Notes under the pieces: generated by a model
Database searches by the model: none
What the model saw: the letters and a program-made list of their open reading frames with translations, nothing else
What the model was told of the DNA's origin: nothing
Source: Hymenobacter canadensis
GTDB lineage: Bacteria > Bacteroidota > Bacteroidia > Cytophagales > Hymenobacteraceae
DNA: 64,000 nucleotides
NCBI RefSeq assembly: GCF_027359925.1
Contig: NZ_CP114767.1
Location: 3,348,001 to 3,412,000, forward strand
Direction of reading: 5' to 3'
Made by a program: the position numbers and the translations under genes
Part shown: positions 19,818 to 28,175 of the stretch, one piece after another
Layout: each line of letters begins with the position of its first letter
Position numbering within the stretch: position 1 is the stretch's first letter

Positions 19818-20969
19818 ATGACCTACACTTCCAAAACGCGCAATACGCTGGCCGCCTCGCTGCTGCTGGCCGGCCTCGGCCTCACCTCCTGCAACAGCAC
19901 CCAAACTACCGACTCGGCCACCACTACTGCCTCCACCGATTCGACCATGATGGCCACGGATACGGCGATGGCCGCCGGTTCTATGGCCGTGCAGCCTACC
20001 GGCCCGGCCCCGGCCTGGGCTACCGGCATCAAGCCCGAAATGCTGGCCGTTATGGAAACGCTTGGCACCCTGGGCGGCAAGCCCATTGCAACCCTCACGG
20101 CCCAGGAGGCCCGCCAGCAGCCCACGCCCACCGATGCCGTGATGAAGCTGATGCGCGACAAGAACATGCCCGCGCCGGCCGTCACGGCCGATACGATGAG
20201 CCGCATGGTGATGCCCGGTGTGAAAGTGCGCATCTACACGCCCAAAGGCGCTACCGGCCCGCTACCGGTGGTGGTTTACTACCACGGCGGCGGCTGGGTG
20301 ATTGCCAACCTCGATACCTACGACGGCTCCGTGCGCGGGCTGGTGGAGAAAACTGGCGCCATCTTCGTGTCGGTGGCCTACCGTCAGGCCCCCGAAAACA
20401 AGTTCCCAACGGCCCACAACGACTCGTTTGCGGCGTATGAGTGGGTGCTGAAAAATGCCGCTTCGTTTAATGGCGACCCCAAGAAAATTGCGGTAGTGGG
20501 CGAAAGCGCCGGCGGCAACCTGGCCGCCTCGGTGAGCATGATGGCCCGCGACAAAAAGGTGATGATGCCGCTGCACCAAGTGCTGGTGTATCCCATCGCC
20601 GGCTACGACATGGACACGCCTTCTTACCAGAAAAACGCCGAAGCCAAGCCCCTGAACAAGGCCATGATGGGGTGGTTCTTCGACAAATACCTGCGTAGCG
20701 CTGCCGATGGCAAGAGCCCGATGATTTCGCTGGTGAATGCCAACCTGAAAGGCCTGCCCGCCTCTACCGTCATCACCGCCAGCCTCGACCCGCTGATGAG
20801 CGACGGCAGCATGCTGGCCGACAAGCTGAAAGCCGCCGGCGTAGCCACCAAGTACCAGAACTTCGACGGCGTAACGCACGAGTTCTTCGGCATGGCTGCC
20901 GTAGTGCCCCAGGCCGCCCAGGCCCAGGACATGGCCGCCGCCGAGCTGAAAAGCGCTTTGATGAAGTAA
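19818..20969 (+). CDS. Lipoprotein alpha/beta hydrolase, hormone-sensitive-lipase family
   Basis: 383 residues from ATG 19818, which opens a lipoprotein signal (LLLAGLGLTSC). A Ser/Thr/Ala-rich linker of ~40 residues follows, then an alpha/beta-hydrolase-3 domain. The oxyanion motif is YYHGGGWV. The triad is Ser230 in GESAGG, Asp324 in ASLDPLMSD and His354 in GVTHEFFG. It probably cleaves short-chain esters at the cell envelope; the true substrate is unknown. It is a single gene preceded by an AT-rich leader (19680-19740) and followed by a perfect 40-base inverted repeat. Confidence 0.92.
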   Translation: MTYTSKTRNTLAASLLLAGLGLTSCNSTQTTDSATTTASTDSTMMATDTAMAAGSMAVQPTGPAPAWATGIKPEMLAVMETLGTLGGKPIATLTAQEARQQPTPTDAVMKLMRDKNMPAPAVTADTMSRMVMPGVKVRIYTPKGATGPLPVVVYYHGGGWVIANLDTYDGSVRGLVEKTGAIFVSVAYRQAPENKFPTAHNDSFAAYEWVLKNAASFNGDPKKIAVVGESAGGNLAASVSMMARDKKVMMPLHQVLVYPIAGYDMDTPSYQKNAEAKPLNKAMMGWFFDKYLRSAADGKSPMISLVNANLKGLPASTVITASLDPLMSDGSMLADKLKAAGVATKYQNFDGVTHEFFGMAAVVPQAAQAQDMAAAELKSALMK

Positions 20970-20983
20970 GAGTCAGCAGGAAT

Positions 20984-21096
20984 AAAGCCCTGTCATCCTG
21001 AGCGGAGCGAAGGACCTTATCACACCTGAACGAACCTGTTCGACAGGAATTCATACGTGATAAGGTCCTTCGCTCCGCTCAGGATGACAGGGCTTT
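20984..21096. repeat. Perfect 40-base inverted repeat (GTCATCCTGAGC family)
   Basis: The left arm 20984-21023 (AAAGCCCTGTCATCCTGAGC, then GGAGCGAAGGACCTTATCAC) and right arm 21057-21096 are exact complements around a 33-base centre. The element lies between two convergent genes and could terminate both. Diverged copies lie at 26652-26768 and 27577-27703. Confidence 0.93.
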
Positions 21097-21111
21097 TCTA
21101 TGTCCACCAAC

Positions 21112-23028
21112 CTAAAACCTACTGGTGATGCCGAAGTGGATTTTGCCGGCGCCCAGTGCCAGCTTCTGCTGCCGGTCGCGGCCGAGGGCGTACACGAACT
21201 GGAACTGGCCGGCGCCAGTGCGGAAGCTCAGGCCGGCGCCCAGGCCGGTGGGCGCGTCGTTGTTGGAGGCCGTCAGGATGTCGAGGCGCAGGTAGCCCTG
21301 GTCGATGAAGGCGAAGACGTAGGCGTCGGGGCCGGTGAACTGGCGGTATTCCAGGGTGCCCACGGCGTACTGGCTGGCGTAGAAGTTCAGCTCGTTGAAG
21401 CCGCGCAGCGTGGAGAGGCCGCCCAGCCGGAACAGGTCGTTGAGGAACAGCCGGCGGTTGAACAGCGCCTCGCCGCGCACCCGGGCCAGCAGCACCCCGC
21501 CCCGCCCGATGCGGTTGTAGCGCTCCAGCCGGGTGCTCACGCTCACCTGCGTGGTGCGTAGCGGCAAACCCAGGTACAGCTCTTCCTTCAGCTCAGCGTT
21601 GCGGCTGATGAGCTTGCTGCCCACCGACGCCTGCCCGCTGGCCAGCACGCCGGTACGCGGGAAAAACGGGTCGTCGAGCGTGGTCCAGACGTAGTCGAGG
21701 CCGTAAGCGGTGAAGCGGGAGTCGATGTTCTGGGGCAGGGCCGTAGCCAGGCTGTCCACGAGCAGCAGGCGCGAGCTGCGCCACTCTGTGAAGAACCCCA
21801 CGCGCCCGGCCCGCGCCGTCGGATACGTAATCTGCAGGCGCGGGCGCAGCGTCTGGAAGGCATTGACGGGGTCGGTCTGGCGGTAGAGGTTGAAGTTGCC
21901 GTCCAGCTCCAGCGGCGTGCCGAAAAACGTGGGGTGGCTGTATTGGGCGTCGAGCTGCTGCGAGTTGGCATCCACCTTGCGCCATTGCAGGCCCAGCCCT
22001 TTGCCGCCGCCCTTGAGGTTGCGCAGCGCAATCGTGACGTCGCCGGTGAGCTGTACGCGCTTCTGGCCGAGGGTGGGCGTGGGGTTGGGCAGCACGCCCA
22101 CAATGGCGTCGAACTGGTTGGCGGTGCGGTCTTCGAGCAGCAGATACACCCGCGCCCGGCCCTGCGCAAACCGCACTTCTGGCTCGGCCTTGAGCTGCAG
22201 ATACGGCAGTTGCCGCAACCGCCGGGCCGCTTCCTGCACCCTCTCCTGGCTGTAGGGCTGGTTGGGGAAAATCTGCAGATACTTAGTCAGGAAGCGCTTC
22301 TTGGTTTTGGTATTGCCCACAATCTGCAGCGAGTCGAACACGATGACCGGGCCCCGCTCCAGCACCACGCGCCCCTCAATATCCGCGCCGCGCAGCTGCA
22401 CCGAGTCCAGCCGCACGATGGCGAACGGGAAGCCCTGGTTTTCGGCTTCGGTGAGGATGCGCTGCTGCAGCCGGCTCCACTCCTGCGGCTGAAACGGCTG
22501 CTCGCGGTACAGCTTTTCGCGGTAGCCGGCGCGCGTGAGCAGGCCGTCGCCGAGGTTGCCGTTGCGCAGCCGCGCCCACCGAAACTGCTCGCCGATGTAG
22601 AGCTGCACCCGCACCGTGTCGCGGCGCCAGCGCATGGCGTCAGCGGAGGCCGTTAGGTAGCTCTGGCCCTGCAGCGCCAGTACCAGCTCGCGCACTTCGC
22701 GCAGCACGGCCAGCGAATCGGGCAACACGGCCTTAGTACGGTAGCGGCGCAGCACGGCGCGGTCGGCGGCTTCGGCTTCCAGTACCAGCACGCGGGGCTT
22801 GCGCACCGGCAGCGCCGCCCGGCGGGCGGGCGCGGCGGCACGGGCGCTATCGGGACGGCTGGCCTGGGTGGTATCGGGGCGGGTGGTGCGGGTGGTATCC
22901 GGCGGCAGGGCCGGCATAGCCTGCGGAGGCAGATTGAGGTTGAGCGGCGTGGTTTGGGCCCACGCGGCGCCCGGGCTGCCCGTCAGCAGCCAGCACCAAC
23001 CCAGAAAAAGCAGTAAGCGGGCAGCCAT
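21112..23028 (-). CDS. Omp85 (BamA/TamA-like) outer membrane protein
   Basis: 638 residues from the second Met (MAARLLLFLGW); a start six codons upstream is also possible. A signal peptide ends near AWAQ, and a Pro/Thr/Arg-rich linker follows. A POTRA-like region includes VIVFDSLQIVGNTKTKKRFL and QERVQEAARRLRQLPYLQLK. The C-terminal half is a 16-strand-type barrel with the family motif LGGLSTLRGFNE and ends in FGITSRF. It is probably an assembly or translocation factor of the TamA-like branch; at ~640 residues it is shorter than BamA. Single gene. Confidence 0.88.
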   Translation of the reverse strand: MAARLLLFLGWCWLLTGSPGAAWAQTTPLNLNLPPQAMPALPPDTTRTTRPDTTQASRPDSARAAAPARRAALPVRKPRVLVLEAEAADRAVLRRYRTKAVLPDSLAVLREVRELVLALQGQSYLTASADAMRWRRDTVRVQLYIGEQFRWARLRNGNLGDGLLTRAGYREKLYREQPFQPQEWSRLQQRILTEAENQGFPFAIVRLDSVQLRGADIEGRVVLERGPVIVFDSLQIVGNTKTKKRFLTKYLQIFPNQPYSQERVQEAARRLRQLPYLQLKAEPEVRFAQGRARVYLLLEDRTANQFDAIVGVLPNPTPTLGQKRVQLTGDVTIALRNLKGGGKGLGLQWRKVDANSQQLDAQYSHPTFFGTPLELDGNFNLYRQTDPVNAFQTLRPRLQITYPTARAGRVGFFTEWRSSRLLLVDSLATALPQNIDSRFTAYGLDYVWTTLDDPFFPRTGVLASGQASVGSKLISRNAELKEELYLGLPLRTTQVSVSTRLERYNRIGRGGVLLARVRGEALFNRRLFLNDLFRLGGLSTLRGFNELNFYASQYAVGTLEYRQFTGPDAYVFAFIDQGYLRLDILTASNNDAPTGLGAGLSFRTGAGQFQFVYALGRDRQQKLALGAGKIHFGITSRF

Positions 23029-23198
23029 GATGGCAAGTAAACGCAAAACGAGGGTTTTCGTGCGTTTCGGGGTAGATCAGCTACTATTAATTGAGGCGTT
23101 ATTGCTTCTCGGTATCAAACAGTAGATTTGATTCCTACTGTCCATTACTGGCTATAGGGAAACCCCATTTTACGCTTGGACATCGTTATTAAGGATTC

Positions 23199-23714
23199 AT
23201 GAAGCCTACCATTAAGCATATGTCAACAGATAAAGTGAGAGGCAAACGCGCGAAGTACAGAAGAGGTGACTGCCTGAGCATCAGCTACGACCAGCTCACT
23301 TTCTACGCCTCCTTCATCGCGCAGAAAACCAGCAAGCACTACTATCTGACCCTGATTGACTACAAGGAACCGAGAAAGCCAACGATGCAGGATTTTGCGT
23401 CCGCCCGATACTTCGGCATACTGATTCCCGCAGCAATGGGCTATGTACACGGCCCAGAAGAACACATGCTGCCTCGTCTGGATATGGATGCGGACAACAG
23501 CCTGGAAAAGGCAGGCACGCTGGAGCTGAGCGCGGAGGCTATATCTGGTTGCATCACAAACACCGGGTCTGTTGAAGCCTTAATCGCCAGCTACGATACC
23601 CGAATTGCTGCTCTGACTCAGAAGACGCAAGCTATAGCCGATGGTACTTTGGCACCCAAGCTACGCCTGCAACTTCTGGATATCAGCACTATTCTACACA
23701 GCACCACAGGCTAA
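23199..23714 (+). CDS. Hypothetical protein, possibly Imm26-like immunity protein
   Basis: 171 residues, noticeably lower GC than its neighbours, which suggests transfer. The N-terminal half (KRAKYRRGDCLSISYDQLTF, then YASFIAQKTSKHYYLTLIDY) resembles the Imm26 fold, where a basic start is followed by GDxFxI and a beta-rich core. The C-terminal half is helical (SVEALIASYDTRIAALTQK). No toxin gene is nearby. The Imm26 link is inference from pattern only. A start at Met8 (MSTDKVRGKR) is equally possible. Confidence 0.6.
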   Translation: MKPTIKHMSTDKVRGKRAKYRRGDCLSISYDQLTFYASFIAQKTSKHYYLTLIDYKEPRKPTMQDFASARYFGILIPAAMGYVHGPEEHMLPRLDMDADNSLEKAGTLELSAEAISGCITNTGSVEALIASYDTRIAALTQKTQAIADGTLAPKLRLQLLDISTILHSTTG

Positions 23715-23916
23715 GTCATTTCCCTTGCCTTCATACTGAATATCAGCACATTAAAGAGAAGTCACCCAGCGACAGCAGGTGTGTAGAACCCGAAAAAGAG
23801 CCACATAGCGACGCGAAGTTTGCCGGCGAATCTGCCGCCGCTACGCACTTTTCGGCAACTATGGCCTGCTGCTATTCTTCGCTGACGCAGCTGCCTCCCG
23901 CCCACGCTCCCGGCCG

Positions 23917-23924
23917 TATCTTTG
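23917..23924 (+). promoter_or_regulatory. -7 element TATCTTTG upstream of hemW
   Basis: TATCTTTG is an exact match to the Bacteroidota TAnnTTTG element. It lies 31 bases before the GTG start of hemW. I see no clear TTG at the -33 position. Confidence 0.55.
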
Positions 23925-23955
23925 CTCCTGCGGTAGCGCCCGGCCTTTCGGGCGC

Positions 23956-25119
23956 GTGCAACGCGCCCCTACTTTGCCCGGACTGTACCTCCACATCCCC
24001 TTCTGCAAGCAGGCCTGCCACTACTGTGACTTCCACTTCAGCACCAGTATGGCCCTGAAGAGCCGGCTCGTGGAGGCCATTACCCAGGAGCTGGCCCTGC
24101 GCGCCGACTATCTGGGCCCGCAGGCCACGCTGAACACCATCTACTTCGGCGGCGGCACGCCTTCCCTGCTCACCCAGGCCGAGCTGGAGCAGCTGTTCGA
24201 CGCCATCCACCGGCACTTCCGGGTGGCCGCGGATGTGGAAGTCACGCTGGAAGCCAACCCCGACGACCTGACGCCGCAGAAGGTGCGGGAGCTGGCGGCC
24301 TCGCCCATCAACCGGCTCAGCATCGGGCTGCAAAGCTTCCACGAGCCGCATTTGCGCCTGATGAACCGGGCGCACTCGGCCACGGAGTCGGGCGCGGCGG
24401 TGCGGCTGGCGCAGGACGCGGGCTTCGAGAACATTTCGGTGGATCTGATTTACGGGGTGCCCGCCGACAGCCACGCCATCTGGGAGCAGGATGTGGCAGC
24501 GGCCTTCGCGCTGGGTGTGCCGCACCTCTCCTGCTACGCCCTCACCGTGGAGCCCGACACCGTGTTTGGCCGGCGCCAGCAGAAAGGCACGTTCCGCCCG
24601 CCGCCCGACGACTTTGTGGCCCGGCAGTTTGAGCTGCTGCTCCTGGAAATGGCCCGCCACGGCTACCAGCAGTACGAAATCAGCAACTTCTGCCAGCCCG
24701 GCCGTGAGTCGAGGCACAACTCGGCATACTGGCGCGGAGTGCCCTACCTGGGCCTTGGTCCGAGCGCGCACTCCTTCAACGGCCACAGCCGCCAGTACAC
24801 TCTCGCCAACAACCCGCAGTACGTGGCCGCCGTGCTGGAGCGGCAGGAGGTGCCCGCCACCATCGAAGTCCTCTCGCCGCTGGACCGCGCCAACGAGTAC
24901 CTGATGACCAGCCTGCGCACCGCCTACGGCACCGACCTGCACCACCTGCGCGACATACTCGGCGTGGACCTGCTCACGCAGCAGGCCACCTACCTGCACG
25001 AGTTGCAGGCCACCAACCTAGCCACCCTCGACGCCGACGGCATCCTGCGCCTCACCGACCAGGGCAAGCTCCTCGCCGACCACATCACGCTGACGCTGTT
25101 CCAGAGCCCGACGGAGTAA
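23956..25119 (+). CDS. hemW: HemW-type radical SAM heme chaperone
   Basis: 387 residues from a GTG at 23956 (a TTG at 23974 would also leave the domain intact). The radical SAM cluster motif is CKQACHYCDFHF (Cys17, Cys21, Cys24), followed by IYFGGGTPSLL, EANPDDLT, RLSIGLQSF, DLIYGVP and the C-terminal HemN-like domain (GLGPSAHSFNG). The CX3CX2CXF form lacking extra N-terminal residues fits HemW, a heme-handling protein, rather than coproporphyrinogen dehydrogenase HemN. Its stop codon abuts an inverted repeat. Confidence 0.93.
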   Translation: MQRAPTLPGLYLHIPFCKQACHYCDFHFSTSMALKSRLVEAITQELALRADYLGPQATLNTIYFGGGTPSLLTQAELEQLFDAIHRHFRVAADVEVTLEANPDDLTPQKVRELAASPINRLSIGLQSFHEPHLRLMNRAHSATESGAAVRLAQDAGFENISVDLIYGVPADSHAIWEQDVAAAFALGVPHLSCYALTVEPDTVFGRRQQKGTFRPPPDDFVARQFELLLLEMARHGYQQYEISNFCQPGRESRHNSAYWRGVPYLGLGPSAHSFNGHSRQYTLANNPQYVAAVLERQEVPATIEVLSPLDRANEYLMTSLRTAYGTDLHHLRDILGVDLLTQQATYLHELQATNLATLDADGILRLTDQGKLLADHITLTLFQSPTE

Positions 25120-25222
25120 CGCTAAGCTCCGGCTTGGCGGCGAGCAACGCGAGTATGCGGAACCGCGCCACTTGCGCCAACGCGTAGATACTCGCGTTGC
25201 TCGTCGCCAAGGCAGAGCTTAG
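25119..25222. repeat. Inverted repeat after hemW (GCTAAGCTC family)
   Basis: The left arm 25119-25156 (CGCTAAGCTCCGGCTTGGCG, then GCGAGCAACGCGAGTAT) pairs with the right arm 25186-25222 (ATACTCGCGTTGCTCGTCGC, then CAAGGCAGAGCTTAGCG) with few mismatches around a ~30-base centre. It starts at the hemW stop codon. Confidence 0.85.
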
Positions 25223-25362
25223 CGCTGCACGCGCAGCCGCCGCAAAATTCTTACATTCCTAGTATCCTAACGCTCTGCGACTTCGCAGGCGGCCGGATTC
25301 CGCTGGCCGCCCGCGCTCCACTTTGCTTCGGAGGAATCAAAAAATCCGCGTAATCTTCAAGT

Positions 25363-25872
25363 ATGAGAAGACTGATTGATGCTCTGGCCGACGACACGGA
25401 CTTTTTCATCGAACAGGTGCAGATTACGGCCATCGTGTTCGACAACTCCGACGACGTAACCATCTGGGCGACCACCTTTTTCGACCAGGAACCGCACTTT
25501 TTTCACCTGGGCCTGCAGTTCCAGCAGCTCGACTTGCTGTTGCGCCTGGCCGGCGAGCGGGCCGGCACGCTGCAGGAAGACGTGGCCGACGCCCTGGCTA
25601 CCGTTACGGAATGGCCCTGCCTGCTGGAGTACACCTCTGAGGCTGAGCCGCCCGTGCCACTGCCCAGCGTGGCCCTCAAGCTCTCCTGCACCTACCCCGC
25701 CGACGGCCCCTTCGAAGACGACGACGAAACCGACGAAGACGACGGCGCCGACGACACGTTCAACATCAGCATCGACCCCGACGCCGACGAAGCCGATACC
25801 TCCGAATACGAGGCCAGCATGCCCCACAACATCTTCTACCTCGAAGACGTGTTTCTGCGGGTAGAGCCATGA
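25363..25872 (+). CDS. Hypothetical acidic protein, 169 residues
   Basis: Starts MRRLIDALADDTDFFIEQVQ. Residues 1-110 look like a folded alpha/beta domain (ITAIVFDNSDDVTIWATTFF, LQFQQLDLLLRLAGERAG). Residues ~115-155 are an Asp/Glu run (FEDDDETDEDDGADD, DPDADEADTSEYEAS) that is probably disordered. It ends in HNIFYLEDVFLRVEP. There is no signal or membrane segment. Its TGA stop forms the edge of the next inverted element. Family not recognised. Confidence 0.7.
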   Translation: MRRLIDALADDTDFFIEQVQITAIVFDNSDDVTIWATTFFDQEPHFFHLGLQFQQLDLLLRLAGERAGTLQEDVADALATVTEWPCLLEYTSEAEPPVPLPSVALKLSCTYPADGPFEDDDETDEDDGADDTFNISIDPDADEADTSEYEASMPHNIFYLEDVFLRVEP

Positions 25873-25991
25873 GTCAATTAAGAATGGAGAATTAAAAGTC
25901 ATGAATGACGCAAACGTACTTCCTGCGAAACCACACTGCATCTTCGGGCGGTGGCGCAATTTTTAATTCATAATTCTTAATTGACTCCATG
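25867..25991. repeat. Inverted element spanning exactly from one stop codon to the next start codon
   Basis: The left edge CCATGAGTCAATTAAG (from 25867) and right edge CTTAATTGACTCCATG (to 25991) are near-perfect complements. The TGA in the left edge ends the upstream gene and the ATG in the right edge starts the downstream hydrolase. Inner words are GAGAATTAAAAG and, inverted, TTATGAATTAAAAATTG, built from TTAA and GAAT. Confidence 0.85.
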
Positions 25992-26663
25992 TTCTACCTG
26001 ATACCGGGCCTGGGAGCGGATGAGCGGGTTTTCCGGAACCTACAGCCTTTGCTGCACGGCCCGAGTCAGGTGCTGCAGTGGCTACTGCCAGAACCTCAGG
26101 AGCTGCTACCGCAGTACGCGGCGCGCATGGCCGGGGCCATACCGGCCGGGCAGCCGTGCCTGCTGGTGGGCGTGTCGTTTGGGGGCGTGGTGGCCCTGGA
26201 AATTTGCCGGATCCGGCCGCTGGCGCGGGCCATCCTCATCAGCAGCGTGCCCGATGCCAGTTGCCTGCCGCCCTTGCTGCGCCTGATCCGCGGCAGCGGC
26301 GCCTACCGGCTGTTTCCGCCGCAGTGGCTGAAGCTGTTCCCACGGGCCGGGCAGTGGTATTTCGGGGTGCAGAACGGCGAGGAGTACCAGCTGTTTCACC
26401 AGATTCTGCAGGACATGGAGCCGCGCTACACGCGCTGGGCCATCCACCGGCTGTTGCACTGGGACAGCACCAGCGCCGGCCGCAGCATTCAGATCCTGGG
26501 CAGCAACGACCGAGTGTTTCCGCCCGGCCCCACCCCCGTCGACTACCTCATTCCCGGCGGCGGCCACTTCATGGTCGTTAGCCACGCCCCCCAGATTGCC
26601 GAAATCCTGAACCGGCTAGTAGTGGAAGGGGCGGCAGAGCACCAGAAAGCCCAGTCATCCTGA
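25989..26663 (+). CDS. Alpha/beta hydrolase
   Basis: 224 residues. It opens with MFYLIPGLGADERVF (oxyanion loop region). The nucleophile elbow is LLVGVSFGGVVALEI (Ser in GVSFGG), the acid region is IQILGSNDRVFPP, and the His is in IPGGGHFMVVSHAP. There is no signal peptide, so it is probably a cytoplasmic esterase or lyase-like hydrolase of unknown substrate. The start codon is the edge of an inverted element and the last codons (QSS-stop) fall in the first GTCATCCTGA of another, so the native C-terminus may have been replaced. Confidence 0.85.
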   Translation: MFYLIPGLGADERVFRNLQPLLHGPSQVLQWLLPEPQELLPQYAARMAGAIPAGQPCLLVGVSFGGVVALEICRIRPLARAILISSVPDASCLPPLLRLIRGSGAYRLFPPQWLKLFPRAGQWYFGVQNGEEYQLFHQILQDMEPRYTRWAIHRLLHWDSTSAGRSIQILGSNDRVFPPGPTPVDYLIPGGGHFMVVSHAPQIAEILNRLVVEGAAEHQKAQSS

Positions 26664-26768
26664 GCCGTCTGTCATCCTGAGCAGAGCGAAGGATCCTATC
26701 AGGGCAGAACGAGTCGTTCGGTAGTAACCCAGACGTGATAGGATCCTTCGCAAGCTCAGGATGACAGT
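26652..26768. repeat. Inverted repeat of the GTCATCCTGAGC family
   Basis: The left arm 26669-26701 (TGTCATCCTGAGCAGAGCGA, then AGGATCCTATCA) and right arm 26736-26767 (TGATAGGATCCTTCGCAAGC, then TCAGGATGACAG) are near-perfect complements. An extra copy of GTCATCCTGAGC at 26653-26664 supplies the stop codon of the upstream hydrolase. Confidence 0.88.
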
Positions 26769-26801
26769 ACCTTTAGGCTCTTCCGCAACTCACTTCCCAC
26801 C

Positions 26802-27581
26802 ATGCTCGCCACTTACCCGCACCACGGCCGCGCCTACTCCTTCAACCCGGCCGCGCCGCTGGATATTTCCCTACCGCTGGCCCCCGGCGAAAACCAGGTG
26901 AACTGCTTCTGGGCTGAGCCCGTGCAGTTTGACGTGATTCGGGTGGGCGATTTTGTGGGCAGCGTGGCCCTGGGCGGCAGCACCAACTACCAGCGCGTGC
27001 ACCTCACACCCCACGGCAACGGCACCCACACCGAGTGCTACGGCCACATTTCGCCCGATCCGCAGGCCACGCTCAACCGCTGCCTGCGCCGCTTCCTGTT
27101 TGTGGCCCGGCTGGTATCGGTGCAGCCCCGCCCGCAGCCCAACGGCGACCAGGTGGTGTTGCTGGAAGATGTGCGCCGCGAACTGGAAGGCGGCCCCGCC
27201 GCCGACGTTCCGCTGGAGGCCCTGGTATTGCGCACCCTACCCAACCACCGCGCCAAGCGCACCCGCCACTACTCCGGCACCAACCCCACCTACCTCGAGC
27301 CCGCCCTGGCACACTACCTGGCCGAGCACCACATCGAGCACCTGCTGCTGGACCTGCCCAGCGTGGACCGCGAGGAAGATGGCGGCCAGCTGCTGGCGCA
27401 CCACGCCTTCTGGCAGTATCCGCACGCCACCCGCACCCACGCCACCATCACCGAGCTCATTTTCGTGCCCGACGAGGTGGAAGACGGCCTGTTTCTGCTC
27501 AGCCTGCAGCCCACCAGCCTGGAGCTGGACGCCAGCCCCAGCAAGCCGGTGCTGTACGCGCTGGGAAATATGTCGTCCTGA
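26802..27581 (+). CDS. Cyclase family protein (kynurenine-formamidase-like metal hydrolase)
   Basis: 259 residues. The diagnostic metal-binding motif appears as PHGNGTHTECYGH, matching the HxGTHxD pattern of the cyclase/kynurenine formamidase family. The conserved N-terminal DISLPL and the later HYSGTNPTYLEPALAHYL, LLLDLPSVDREEDGG and HATITELIFVPDEV blocks fit the family. It probably hydrolyses an amide or lactone using a divalent metal; the pathway is not evident. No other tryptophan-degradation genes lie nearby. The final SS-stop comes from a repeat word (TCGTCCTGA). Confidence 0.88.
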   Translation: MLATYPHHGRAYSFNPAAPLDISLPLAPGENQVNCFWAEPVQFDVIRVGDFVGSVALGGSTNYQRVHLTPHGNGTHTECYGHISPDPQATLNRCLRRFLFVARLVSVQPRPQPNGDQVVLLEDVRRELEGGPAADVPLEALVLRTLPNHRAKRTRHYSGTNPTYLEPALAHYLAEHHIEHLLLDLPSVDREEDGGQLLAHHAFWQYPHATRTHATITELIFVPDEVEDGLFLLSLQPTSLELDASPSKPVLYALGNMSS

Positions 27582-27703
27582 GCATCTGTCATCCTGAGTG
27601 GAGCGAAGGATCTTATCAGGTCAGAACGCACCATTGCTACGACTCAAGCAAACGTGACAGGATCCTTCGTCCTCGCTTGATGCGCGACATGCGCAGGATG
27701 ACA
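27577..27703. repeat. Diverged inverted repeat of the GTCATCCTGAGC family
   Basis: The left arm ~27587-27617 (TGTCATCCTGAGTGGAGCGA, then AGGATCTTATCA) faces a right arm 27654-27702 (GTGACAGGATCCTTCG ... GCGCAGGATGACA) interrupted by an extra ~15 bases. TCGTCCTGAGC at 27573-27583 supplies the stop codon of the cyclase-family gene. Confidence 0.8.
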
Positions 27704-27725
27704 AATACCACTCAGCCCAACGCAC

Positions 27726-27755
27726 AAAGGGACGGCCCGTGAGAGCCGTCCCTTT
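27726..27755 (-). terminator. Terminator downstream of rpmA
   Basis: AAAGGGACGGC, loop, GCCGTCCCTTT: an 11-base perfect stem, 24 bases after the rpmA stop codon on the minus strand. Confidence 0.85.
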
Positions 27756-27778
27756 AGCTTGCGCTGGACTGGTAGAAA

Positions 27779-28063
27779 CTACTCGGCGGTAGCTACTTCA
27801 GCCACTTCAGCAGCCGGAACTACCGATACAAACGAACGGTCTTTGCGGCCCTTGCGGAACTGCACCGTGCCGTCGATCATAGCGAACAGCGTGTGGTCCT
27901 TGCCGATACCCACGTTCTGGCCGGGGTGGTGCTTGGTACCGCGCTGACGCACGATGATGTTGCCGGAAATGATAGACTGACCACCGAAGATCTTCACGCC
28001 CAAGCGCTTGGATTCTGATTCGCGGCCGTTGTTGGAGCTACCTACGCCTTTCTTGTGTGCCAT
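27779..28063 (-). CDS. rpmA: 50S ribosomal protein L27
   Basis: 94 residues starting [20 protein letters not shown], the classic L27 N-terminus that reaches the peptidyl-transferase centre. [20 protein letters not shown] and [19 protein letters not shown] follow. There is no cleavable N-terminal extension as in Firmicutes. It is downstream of rplU on the same strand, the usual rplU-rpmA order, although here a word-array element sits in the 105-base gap. Confidence 0.98.
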   Translation of the reverse strand: MAHKKGVGSSNNGRESESKRLGVKIFGGQSIISGNIIVRQRGTKHHPGQNVGIGKDHTLFAMIDGTVQFRKGRKDRSFVSVVPAAEVAEVATAE

Positions 28064-28175
28064 GGTATTAAGTGCTTAGTGCCTGGTTGTTAGTGCTTAG
28101 GGGTTTGTTGGGCCGATCCAGCTTAGTTCAATAAACTAAGCCCCCGACACCAACAACTATGCACTAGATTAACCG
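28064..28175. repeat. Inverted word-array element (TTAGTGC type) between rplU and rpmA
   Basis: Left words AAGTGCTTAGTGCCTGG and TTAGTGCTTAGG face right words (minus strand) ATCTAGTGCATAGTTGTTGG. A central hairpin GCTTAGTTCAATAAACTAAGC lies at 28122-28142. The rplU stop codon (complement 28169-28171) is at the right edge. Translation of the operon may be unaffected, but the hairpin could attenuate rpmA. Confidence 0.7.

Noticed and set aside
25124..25222. tRNA or small RNA gene after hemW
   Set aside because: The fold is a single long inverted repeat, not a cloverleaf, with no tRNA signatures.
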